Origin: an uncultured Azospirillum sp.
GTDB lineage: Bacteria > Pseudomonadota > Alphaproteobacteria > RF32 > CAG-239
Direction: 5' to 3'
Length of the DNA stretch: 23,375 nt
NCBI GenBank assembly: GCA_900542055.1
Contig: UQMA01000025.1
Span: 1 to 23,375, forward strand
The position numbers and the translations under genes were made by a program. Below, in pieces: positions 13,848-22,115 of the stretch (positions within the stretch are counted from its first letter, which is position 1; the number at the start of each line of letters is the position of its first letter). The notes below the pieces were generated by a model. It worked only from the letters and a program-made list of their open reading frames with translations. It was not told the DNA's origin and ran no database searches.

Positions 13848-15910
13848 GTTTTGACGGCGTCATCGCGTTCAAACAAATAAAGCAGGGTGCGTAAAGCCTC
13901 GCCGCGGGGAGACGTTAAATCGGGATCTCTATTTAAAATCATTTTTGCATCTTGATTAGCCGTCAGCAACAGCCACTGGTGCACACTCATATCGGCCAGA
14001 CGAAAATTTGTAAAACCGGATTGTCTGGTTCCCAATATTTCGCCTCCGCCGCGAAGTTTTAAATCTTCTTCGGCAATCAAAAAACCGTCTTCCGTGTCTT
14101 TCATAATCTGCAGTCTGGCACGTGCCGTTTCGCCGAGAGGATATCCGTAAAGCAACAAACAGCTTGCAGCACAGTTTCCTCTTTTAACGCGCCCGCGCAG
14201 TTGGTGAAGCTGCGCTAATCCAAAACGCTCGGCGTGTTCAATAATCATAATTGTAGCTTCAGGAACATTTACTCCGACTTCAATAACGGTAGTGGCAACT
14301 AACAAGCTAATTTGTCCGTTTTTGAATTTATCCATAACTTCATCTTTTTGCTTTTCTTTCATTTTGCCATGTATCAATCCGGCCTTGTTTCCGAAAATTT
14401 GCTGTAACAGTTCAAAACGTTTTTCTGCGGCGGCCAAATCGCTGTTTTCAGATTCTTCAACCAAAGGACAAACCCAATAAGCTCTGGCGCCTTCGGAAAT
14501 TTTGTGCTGCAAAGCTGAAATTATTTCATCAATTTTGGTCAAAGGCATAACACGGGTATCAACCGGTTTGCGGCCTGCCGGAAGTTGATCTATTTTTGAA
14601 TATTCCATATCTCCGAAAGCAGTTAAAACCAAACTCCGCGGAATAGGGGTTGCCGTCATAACCAAAATATCGGCATGGTTGCCTTTATTAGACAAATTAA
14701 GCCTTTGATGAACACCAAAACGATGCTGTTCGTCAATAACCACACAGGCCAAATCTTTGAAATGTACGTCATCGACGAACAAAGCATGCGTGCCGATTAA
14801 AATATCAATTTTGCCAGCCTCTAAATCGGAAATAATTTTTTCACGGGCTTTGCCTTTGGTTTTGCCGATGAGCAGTTCTGTGCGAATTCCTATATTTTCG
14901 CAAAGTTCCGACAAAGTTTCCATATGCTGTTTAGCTAAAATTTCAGTCGGCGCCATTATGGCGGCCTGACAGCCGCACTCTACGGCGTTCAGCATGGTCA
15001 TCAGCGCCACAATGGTTTTTCCGCTGCCGACATCTCCTTGCAATAACCGCAGCATTCGGCTTTCAGAAGCTTGGTCTTCATAAATTTCGGCTAAAACCTT
15101 TTGCTGAGCTTCCGTTAGCTGAAAAGGCAATGTTTCCGTTATTTTGTGCCGCAACAATCCATTGCCGGCTATTTTTCTACCAGATTGTTTTTTTACTTTT
15201 TGCCGAACAATAGCCAAAGCCAGTTGGTTGGCAAGCAACTCGTCATATGCCAATCGTGAACGAAAGGGCGATGAGGGGAGAATATCATCAAAATTTTTAG
15301 GATAATGCACAGATAAAAGAGCCTGTTTGAAAGCAGGAAAATTTTGCTGCTTTAAAAAATTAGGTTCCTGCCATTCCGGTAATTGCGGTAAAATCCGCAA
15401 TGCCTGTTTTACCAAACGGTTGATAAATTTGTTGGTTATGCCGGCCGTTAAGCCGTAAACCGGCTCTATTTGAGGTATTTCCTCCGCAGAAACGCAGATA
15501 TAATCAGGATGATTCATTTGCAGAAGGCTGTTAAATTTTTCGACTTTTCCGCTGATAAAACGCCTGCTTCCGACCGGAAGATTTTTTTCAATTGACGACG
15601 GGTATGCTTTGAAAAAACATAATACCATTTGGCTGCCATAAACATCTTCAACCAAAACTCTGTAAGGCTGGCTTTTTCGCTGGGGGGATATATGCTCGCA
15701 GACTTTTATTTCAAAACTGTTTGTTTCACCGATTTTTGCAGCGTTAAAAGACGGCAGTAAACGCCGGTTAATCAGAGAATAGGGGATATGCCATAAAATG
15801 TCGCAGATTTTTTCAATACCGAGATTGCCGAGCAATTTGGCATATTTTTCCCCGATACCAGAAATCGAGGTTACATCGGCAAAAAGCGGATATAAAATAG
15901 GAGGACGCAT
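13832..15910 (-). CDS. recG: ATP-dependent DNA helicase RecG
   Basis: RecG remodels stalled replication forks and Holliday junctions. The 692-residue length equals that of the family. An N-terminal wedge/OB-fold region binds branched DNA (about 1-240). The helicase part has Walker A GDVGSGKT at 292-299, the DEQH box at 393-396, TATPIPRSL, TTVIEVGVNVPEA and HQLRGRVKRG. The C-terminal TRQSGF segment is the RecG hallmark. No clear Shine-Dalgarno is visible before the ATG. It is divergent from mfd with 81 bp between, an arrangement also known from other alphaproteobacteria, and its stop lies inside gtrA. Confidence 0.97.
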   Translation of the reverse strand: MRPPILYPLFADVTSISGIGEKYAKLLGNLGIEKICDILWHIPYSLINRRLLPSFNAAKIGETNSFEIKVCEHISPQRKSQPYRVLVEDVYGSQMVLCFFKAYPSSIEKNLPVGSRRFISGKVEKFNSLLQMNHPDYICVSAEEIPQIEPVYGLTAGITNKFINRLVKQALRILPQLPEWQEPNFLKQQNFPAFKQALLSVHYPKNFDDILPSSPFRSRLAYDELLANQLALAIVRQKVKKQSGRKIAGNGLLRHKITETLPFQLTEAQQKVLAEIYEDQASESRMLRLLQGDVGSGKTIVALMTMLNAVECGCQAAIMAPTEILAKQHMETLSELCENIGIRTELLIGKTKGKAREKIISDLEAGKIDILIGTHALFVDDVHFKDLACVVIDEQHRFGVHQRLNLSNKGNHADILVMTATPIPRSLVLTAFGDMEYSKIDQLPAGRKPVDTRVMPLTKIDEIISALQHKISEGARAYWVCPLVEESENSDLAAAEKRFELLQQIFGNKAGLIHGKMKEKQKDEVMDKFKNGQISLLVATTVIEVGVNVPEATIMIIEHAERFGLAQLHQLRGRVKRGNCAASCLLLYGYPLGETARARLQIMKDTEDGFLIAEEDLKLRGGGEILGTRQSGFTNFRLADMSVHQWLLLTANQDAKMILNRDPDLTSPRGEALRTLLYLFERDDAVKTYLAG

Positions 15911-15931
15911 TGCATATACTCTAAAAATTTG

Positions 15932-15959
15932 TTGCTATTCAACACCAATTGTATATAGT
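15932..15959 (+). promoter_or_regulatory. Predicted promoter of mfd
   Basis: TTGCTA (15932-15937) and TATAGT (15954-15959) are 16 bp apart, about 30 bp upstream of the mfd start. Matches are 4/6 and 5/6. Confidence 0.45.
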
Positions 15960-15991
15960 TTCGGTAAGGATGTAAACAATAAGATAAAACG

Positions 15992-18900
15992 ATGTTCGAA
16001 CGGTTGAAAAAAAAATCTTCAGAGATAAAAACGCTTTCTTCCATTGCCGACGGTGCAGAAGCATTTGTTCTTAAGGCATTGTTAAACAACGCCAAAAATG
16101 ATATTTTGTTTGTTGCCGCCGATGGTGCCGGAATGGAGCAAACGGCTTCAATATTACGCTATATAAGCCCTGAAACGGAAGTTCTCACTTTTCCGGCATG
16201 GGACACTGTGCCTTATGACCGTATTTCGCCAAACAGCAGTATAATTGCCGCGCGTGTTGACTTATTGGCGCATTTGGCGTCGGAACCTTCGGCGAAAAAG
16301 CCGCGCATAATTGTGTCAAGCGTTGGGGCGGTTATGCAAAAATTGCCGCCGAAAAAGATTTTTCTGAACTCGGTTAAAATGATAAAAGTCGGTGCAGAGC
16401 TTAGTTTTGATACTTTTCTGCATTATGTATCCGTTAACGGTTACAGCCGTGTTGAACAAGTTATGGAACCGGGGGAATACGCCGTGCGCGGCGATATTTT
16501 GGATATTTTTCCGGTAGGCACCGCTTCGCCTCTGCGCATAGACTTGTTTGGCGATGAAGTTGAAAAAATCCGCACATTCGATGTTTTGACACAACGCACC
16601 ACCGGAGAAAAAACACACTATACTTTTCAAGCCGCCGGCGAAGTCGTGTTAGATGAAAATACCGTTAAATGTTTTCGCTCCCGCTATCGTGAAGCTTTTG
16701 GTTTGGCGTGTAAAGACGATGAAATTTACGAAGCGGTTTCAAACTCGAAAAAATATATGGGAATGGAAAATTGGCTGCCGTTTTTCTATGAAGAAGCATT
16801 GCCTTCGCTTTTTGACTATATTCCGCAAGCAACCATTGTTTTCGGGCGCAATACCGAGGCGGCGGTTAGGGCTAAAAATGATGGCATAATCGACCATTAT
16901 CAAGCTCGTTTGGAAGCGCTTTCGCTTAATGCCAAAGACAAAGAAGTTGACACATACCGCCCTGTATCTCCGGAACTGATGTTTTTGCGGCCTGAACAGT
17001 TTTTGCCGAGGGCTAATTTATCGTTAACAGGTCTGAATATTCCCGACAGCAACGAAAATATAGATATGGAAACAGTCCCCGGAAGGGACTTTTCATCAGC
17101 CAAAAATATTACGCCTTCGCAGGTATATTCGGAATTGCTGAATACATTAAGCGAATATGGACGTTTGAAAAGGATTATTTGCTGTTATTCGGCAGGCTCG
17201 CGGGAACGTATATTAACTTTATTGAACGAAGCGGTTTCAAATTCAAACAGCAAAATTTCTTTTTCTTTTGCCGAAAATTGGGAAGAGGCTTTATTGAAAG
17301 CGCAAAGCAATGTGGTTTTGGCTATTATAAATTTACCTCACGGATTTCGTACGGACGAATTTTGCTTGATTTCCGAGCAGGATATTTTGGGACCGCGTCA
17401 AAACCGCCGTCAAACACGCAAAGTTTCATCAAAAGATTTTATCGCCGATATATCTTCCTTAAATATAGGAGAATTGGTTGTTCATATTGAACATGGCATC
17501 GGGCGTTTTATGGGGCTGGAGAACATTTCGGCAGGCGGCGCCGACCACGATTGCCTGAAGATTATTTATGCCAATGACGACAAATTGTTTGTTCCGGTTG
17601 AAAACATTGAAATGGTTTCGCGTTATGGCGCCGATGACGACAATATTCAATTGGACGTTCTTGGCGGTATGGCGTGGGAAGCCAAAAAGGCCAAAGTTAA
17701 AAAACGTATTCATGAGCTGGCGGAAAAACTGATAGCCATTGCAGCGCGCCGCCAGTTGAAAAAAGCCGAAACATTCGTGGCTGCAGATGGGGCGTATGAC
17801 GAATTTTGCGCTGGATTTCCCTATAATGAAACAGACGATCAACTTAATGCCATCAGTGATGTTATGAAGGATTTGGCCGCCGGTATTCCTATGGACAGAT
17901 TGGTTTGCGGCGACGTTGGCTTCGGCAAAACCGAAGTTGCCCTGAGGGCTGCATTTACCGTTGCTATGGCAGGCGGACAAGTGGCTTTGATTGTGCCGAC
18001 TACTTTGCTCGCCCGCCAGCACTACCTTAACTTTCAACAGCGTATGAGCGGTTTTCCTTTGCGGGTAGGAATGCTTTCGCGGTTAACCACCCCGAGCGAA
18101 GCCCGCAAAATCAAAGCAGGAATGAAAGACGGTTCGGTTGACATTGTTATCGGCACACACGCATTGTTAGCTGATAATATAGAATTTAACAACCTAGGGT
18201 TGCTAATTATTGACGAAGAGCAGCATTTTGGCGTGGCGCATAAAGAAAAACTGAAAGCTCTGAAAGATGATGTTCATGTTCTTACGCTCACAGCAACTCC
18301 AATACCGCGCACGCTGCAATTGTCGCTAACCGGCGTTAAGCAATTGAGCATTATTGCCACACCGCCGGTAGACCGCTTAGCTGCCCGCACATTTGTTATG
18401 CCGTTTGACCGTGTGATGATAAAAGAAGCCATCTACCGCGAAAAATTCCGTGGCGGACAGACTTTTGTTGTTTGTCCGCGGGTTTCGGATATTCCAGAAG
18501 TGCAGAAAATTTTGCACGAACTTGCTCCCGATGCTGAAATATTGGTTGCTCACGGTCAAATGCCGGTAAAGCAGCTTGAAGATGTGATGAATGAATTTGT
18601 CGATAAAAAAGCCGATATTTTGTTATCGACAACTATTATTGAATCCGGCATTGATATGCCGTCGGTTAACACCATGATAGTTTATCGCGCGGATATGTTC
18701 GGTTTGGCTCAGTTATATCAGCTGCGCGGCCGTATCGGACGCTCAAAACTGCGCGGATATTGTTATTTTACCATTCCTCCGCAAAAAACGCTGAAACCGA
18801 TTGCCGAACGCCGTTTGAGCATTTTGCAGGCTCTAGACACTTTGGGAGCCGGTTTTTCGCTGGCCAGCCATGATATGGATATCCGCGGTTCAGGCAATGT

Positions 18901-19465
18901 TTTGGGCGAAGAACAGTCAGGACATATCAAAGATGTCGGTATTGCCCTTTATCATCATATGCTGGAAGAAGAAATAGCCCGAATTAAGAGCGGTGAAAAG
19001 TTGGAAGAAAAGGCCGCTTCTGAATGGAGCCCGCAAATTGTGACCGGAGTGCCGATTATGATTTCAGAAAATTATGTGCGTGATCTCGGCGTTCGTTTGG
19101 GGTTGTACAAACGTATCGGTTCGCTTGAAAATGCCGAAGAACTGTTGGATATGCGTGAAGAATTGGTTGACCGTTTCGGACAAATACCACCAGAGGTTGA
19201 AAATCTTCTAAAAACAGTTGAAATCAAACAACTGTGCAGACGCGCCAACATTGAGCGCATAGATGCCGGAGCCAAAGGTTTTACAATTGCTTTTCATGAA
19301 AACCGCTTTGCTGCTCCCGAAAAGTTGGTTGAACTGATAGCGCGTTCTGCCGGCAGCATAAAAGTTAGACCGGACCAAAAGATTTTTGTGGCGCGCGATA
19401 TGGACAGTTATGCCAAACGTCTGGAAACAATTTGCAATTTTGTGCAACGGCTGTTGAATTTGTAA
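15992..19465 (+). CDS. mfd: Transcription-repair coupling factor Mfd
   Basis: Mfd removes RNA polymerase stalled at DNA lesions and recruits UvrA to start nucleotide excision repair. The 1157 residues match the family length. The order is a UvrB-like N-terminal module (FPAWDTVPYDRISPN near 65), the RNA-polymerase-interacting domain before the motor (LVVHIEHGIGRFMGLE near 490), and a RecG-like motor with Walker A GDVGFGKT at 640-647, DEEQH at 741-745, TATPIPRTL, STTIIESGIDMPS and YQLRGRIGRS. A C-terminal TRCF domain follows. No clear Shine-Dalgarno lies before the ATG; AGGA is 22 bases away and followed by a start-stop ATGTAA. Many alphaproteobacteria have sdhE between recG and mfd; here it is absent. 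Confidence 0.97.
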   Translation: MFERLKKKSSEIKTLSSIADGAEAFVLKALLNNAKNDILFVAADGAGMEQTASILRYISPETEVLTFPAWDTVPYDRISPNSSIIAARVDLLAHLASEPSAKKPRIIVSSVGAVMQKLPPKKIFLNSVKMIKVGAELSFDTFLHYVSVNGYSRVEQVMEPGEYAVRGDILDIFPVGTASPLRIDLFGDEVEKIRTFDVLTQRTTGEKTHYTFQAAGEVVLDENTVKCFRSRYREAFGLACKDDEIYEAVSNSKKYMGMENWLPFFYEEALPSLFDYIPQATIVFGRNTEAAVRAKNDGIIDHYQARLEALSLNAKDKEVDTYRPVSPELMFLRPEQFLPRANLSLTGLNIPDSNENIDMETVPGRDFSSAKNITPSQVYSELLNTLSEYGRLKRIICCYSAGSRERILTLLNEAVSNSNSKISFSFAENWEEALLKAQSNVVLAIINLPHGFRTDEFCLISEQDILGPRQNRRQTRKVSSKDFIADISSLNIGELVVHIEHGIGRFMGLENISAGGADHDCLKIIYANDDKLFVPVENIEMVSRYGADDDNIQLDVLGGMAWEAKKAKVKKRIHELAEKLIAIAARRQLKKAETFVAADGAYDEFCAGFPYNETDDQLNAISDVMKDLAAGIPMDRLVCGDVGFGKTEVALRAAFTVAMAGGQVALIVPTTLLARQHYLNFQQRMSGFPLRVGMLSRLTTPSEARKIKAGMKDGSVDIVIGTHALLADNIEFNNLGLLIIDEEQHFGVAHKEKLKALKDDVHVLTLTATPIPRTLQLSLTGVKQLSIIATPPVDRLAARTFVMPFDRVMIKEAIYREKFRGGQTFVVCPRVSDIPEVQKILHELAPDAEILVAHGQMPVKQLEDVMNEFVDKKADILLSTTIIESGIDMPSVNTMIVYRADMFGLAQLYQLRGRIGRSKLRGYCYFTIPPQKTLKPIAERRLSILQALDTLGAGFSLASHDMDIRGSGNVLGEEQSGHIKDVGIALYHHMLEEEIARIKSGEKLEEKAASEWSPQIVTGVPIMISENYVRDLGVRLGLYKRIGSLENAEELLDMREELVDRFGQIPPEVENLLKTVEIKQLCRRANIERIDAGAKGFTIAFHENRFAAPEKLVELIARSAGSIKVRPDQKIFVARDMDSYAKRLETICNFVQRLLNL

Positions 19466-19483
19466 AATCAGTGCTTATTAAAG

Positions 19484-19517
19484 AAATCACCCTAAGCTTT
19501 TGTTTAGGGTGATTTTT
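19484..19517 (+). terminator. Intrinsic terminator of mfd
   Basis: A perfect 12-bp stem (19484-19495 with 19504-19515) and a short loop are followed by T residues through 19517. It lies 18 bp beyond the mfd stop. Confidence 0.88.
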
Positions 19518-19572
19518 GTTGCAATATAATAATTGATTTTGTTTTTTATAAACAATTTAAGGTTATGTTTTA

Positions 19573-19598
19573 TATATTTAAAGTTGACTTTAAATATA
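19573..19598. promoter_or_regulatory. Perfect palindrome overlapping the -35 box (possible operator)
   Basis: TATATTTAAAG (19573-19583) and CTTTAAATATA (19588-19598) are perfect 11-bp inverted arms around TTGA. The centre contributes the first four bases of the -35 hexamer TTGACT. A dimeric regulator bound here would block the promoter. Confidence 0.5.
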
Positions 19599-19611
19599 AA
19601 TACAACATAAT
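19584..19611 (+). promoter_or_regulatory. Predicted promoter of the GT9 operon
   Basis: TTGACT (19584-19589) and CATAAT (19606-19611) are 16 bp apart, each a 5/6 match to consensus, 36 bp upstream of the start at 19647. Confidence 0.6.
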
Positions 19612-19646
19612 TTAGCGCATAATGATTATGACTATGGAGATAAATC

Positions 19647-20837
19647 GTGGTGAACTATTTTTCTGATTTGCAAGAAAAAGTGGGGGCATATACTAGAAAA
19701 TATGCCAAACATCCTTGTAAAGCGGCGGTTAAAATGGCTTTTTGGAATATGAAATACTTATTAAAATTGATTACTGATACACAGATTATAGAAAAATTAA
19801 AACCTGAACAAAACAAAACTGTGAGTTGTTGCTTTGAGCTCGGAGGCGGTTTGGGCGATATTGTTTTGGCGTTGAACTATTTGGTATGTTTGAAACAGCG
19901 TTTTCCGAACATACATTTGACAATCACCATAGATAAACGTTTTTTCAATGAAGTTGAAACCATTCTTTTTGAACAGGATTTTGTTGATGAATTATCTACA
20001 ACTAAAGATAAAAAACAAAAATACGATGTCAGAATCAAATTGGTGCGCATACCTTATGTGCGATATATCAACAAAACGATTGTAAAAAAACTTTATCCTG
20101 AGTTTTATAGTTTTATCACCAAAGTTGAAAATTTTAATCTTGAAAATGTTATGTATAACTTTTCAGGTTCCTGCAGTGATTTTTTGGTTGAAAAATATAC
20201 CTTGCTGCAAAAACGCAAACGCATAGCCGAGGCTGATGTTGAAAATTATATCGGCGTTACGTCGCAGTTTGAAATCAAACAATCACTCAATACAGAAAAT
20301 GTTTTATCAAAGTTTGCACTTGATGGTTGTAAATATATCACGATTCAAAGAGGAGTTGGGGTTTGTGATTATAATCAAAACGGCTATTCAACAAGAATTT
20401 GGCCGATAAAGCATTATAATCAACTTGTTGCAATGCTTAAACAAGAATATCCGGATTACAAAATTGTTCAAGTTGGTGCCGATACCTGTATTCAAATTGA
20501 TAATATCGACTTGAATTTATGCGGAAAAACTTCTTTTGCTGAAATGCTGGTCATTCTGCAAAATTCGCTTTTGCACATTGATGGAGAATGCGGCATGGTT
20601 CATTTGCGGCATTTTCTTGGCGCAAAACCGTCGGTGGTTTTGTTTGGTCCCACAAATGAAAAATTTTATGGCTATGAAGAAAATATAAACATGGCAAACC
20701 GTCCATGCGGAGGAAGCTGCGAGTGGCTGCATGCAAATTGGCGTGATTTTTGTATGTTTGACGGTGCTTTGCCGATGTGTCAGCAAAATCTTAATCCAAC
20801 AAATGTTTTTGCTAGAATAAAAGAGGTTTTGAAATGA
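19647..20837 (+). CDS. Family 9 glycosyltransferase (heptosyltransferase-like)
   Basis: A 396-residue GT-B-fold protein like ADP-heptose:LPS heptosyltransferases, which extend the LPS core or other surface glycans at the cytoplasmic face. After an N-terminal basic/aromatic module (about 1-40) comes ELGGGLGDIVLALNYL (64-79), the donor-domain motif DGECGMVHLRHFLGA (D312, H319), FGPT (333-336), and a Cys-containing tail (PCGGSC, FCMF, PMCQ) like that of WaaF-type enzymes. The GTG start is chosen because GGAGA (19636-19640) lies seven bases before it; a second GTG follows directly. It heads an operon whose next gene overlaps by four bases (ATGA). The donor sugar cannot be read. Confidence 0.87.
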   Translation: MVNYFSDLQEKVGAYTRKYAKHPCKAAVKMAFWNMKYLLKLITDTQIIEKLKPEQNKTVSCCFELGGGLGDIVLALNYLVCLKQRFPNIHLTITIDKRFFNEVETILFEQDFVDELSTTKDKKQKYDVRIKLVRIPYVRYINKTIVKKLYPEFYSFITKVENFNLENVMYNFSGSCSDFLVEKYTLLQKRKRIAEADVENYIGVTSQFEIKQSLNTENVLSKFALDGCKYITIQRGVGVCDYNQNGYSTRIWPIKHYNQLVAMLKQEYPDYKIVQVGADTCIQIDNIDLNLCGKTSFAEMLVILQNSLLHIDGECGMVHLRHFLGAKPSVVLFGPTNEKFYGYEENINMANRPCGGSCEWLHANWRDFCMFDGALPMCQQNLNPTNVFARIKEVLK

Positions 20838-22099
20838 AATATTACATCGAAAAGCTACAACATCGCGTTGATCTGTATAAGAACAAATATAAACAAAAGC
20901 CTCGTAAAATGGCTTTTAAATTGTTTTGGTGGAATTTTAAATGCTTGTTCAAAACCTTTCCTAAACCAAAACAAATTAATCAACCTAAGATTAATGAGGC
21001 GTGTATATCTTGGTTTAAAGTTCTTGAATGGGATAACACCGACATAACATATAAATATAAAAAAGAATTGGCTGAATTTAAAATTCCTCAGCTTAAAGGA
21101 AATTCACATATATATTTCAATATAGCAAAAGCTCTGGAATTAAATCCAAAAATAAAAAGATTGGGTTTGGTTTTCTTTATGGGTATCGGAGATTACTTCT
21201 ATGCTACTAATTTTATAGAAATATTAAAAAAAGAATACCCTAATTTGATTTTAGATGCTTATGTTTCTAAAAATTTTGACGGTAATAATTCTCCTTTGGT
21301 TGGTAAATGTTTAGAAACCAATCCTAATATTGATAAAGTATATTATTATGATGGTCATCAAAATATTGAATATTGGAAAAATTATGATTATTCAGAATGT
21401 TACAATCTAAAATCTGACGACACATTAATCCTGCCGATGGTTTATGAACATAACGAGTATGTTTCTTCACGAACTGAAACACTTTGCAAAACATTTAACT
21501 TGCCTGAACCTTTAATAAATCCCTTGCCTATAATTTATGATTATGAAGACAGCGAAGAAATAAAATCTTTGTTTAACCAATATAGAGATAAAATGGATAA
21601 AGTTGTGTTTATTCAAATGTCTGCTCGGTCTTCAAATTTTACTTATCCGTTTGTTGACGAAATAATAGAACAATTGTTAGATGATGGTTTCTTTGTGATT
21701 TCTGTAGAAAAAACGAATATCGTAAATTCTAAATTACTTGTTATTGATATAAAAAAATACACAATTAATGATTCTATTTCTTTAGTAAGAATGATAAAGA
21801 ACTATCATATTCCGATTTGTTTTCTAACTACTATTTCTTGCTTTGCTTCGATATCTTCGGCGTTACAAATTCCTAATTTGTGTATGCAGCATACATATGA
21901 TCCTTGCATATCTTCGGTATATTATTCAAACATATATTTAGTTGTTAATAAAAAATATAATCAAATTCCCGCAGATAGAACATTTATCTGTCCGCAATAT
22001 AAAATTAAAGAAGTCGAAAATAGCAATAATTTAATATACTCATACGACTTTATTGTAACAGCATTTCATAAGTTTATGAATATAACCTCAATCATTTAA
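20834..22099 (+). CDS. Divergent GT9-like glycosyltransferase
   Basis: The 421-residue protein is a distant relative of the preceding one. The N-terminal ~40 residues share its pattern (Leu-Gln, Lys-Tyr, Pro, Trp-Asn, Lys-x-Leu). FFMGIGDYFYATNFIEILK (about 113-131) matches the GT9 N-terminal motif, and a FLTTISCFASISSALQIPNL segment (about 333-352) lies where the donor-binding Asp-Gly/His motif normally is, but without the usual His. It may therefore use another donor or be a non-catalytic partner; this is inference. It overlaps the upstream stop by four bases, and 16 bp separate it from the next gene. It is more A/T-rich than the core genes. Confidence 0.6.
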   Translation: MKYYIEKLQHRVDLYKNKYKQKPRKMAFKLFWWNFKCLFKTFPKPKQINQPKINEACISWFKVLEWDNTDITYKYKKELAEFKIPQLKGNSHIYFNIAKALELNPKIKRLGLVFFMGIGDYFYATNFIEILKKEYPNLILDAYVSKNFDGNNSPLVGKCLETNPNIDKVYYYDGHQNIEYWKNYDYSECYNLKSDDTLILPMVYEHNEYVSSRTETLCKTFNLPEPLINPLPIIYDYEDSEEIKSLFNQYRDKMDKVVFIQMSARSSNFTYPFVDEIIEQLLDDGFFVISVEKTNIVNSKLLVIDIKKYTINDSISLVRMIKNYHIPICFLTTISCFASISSALQIPNLCMQHTYDPCISSVYYSNIYLVVNKKYNQIPADRTFICPQYKIKEVENSNNLIYSYDFIVTAFHKFMNITSII

Positions 22100-22115
22100 A
22101 CTAAGAAGGACTATC

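Noticed and set aside
15970..15975. Start-stop ATGTAA preceded by AGG, upstream of mfd
   Set aside because: A start-stop element could regulate mfd, but six bases can arise by chance and nothing else supports it.
17459..18037. A 192-codon minus-strand frame within mfd
   Set aside because: It is a shadow of the conserved motor domain of Mfd, which is clearly coding on the plus strand.
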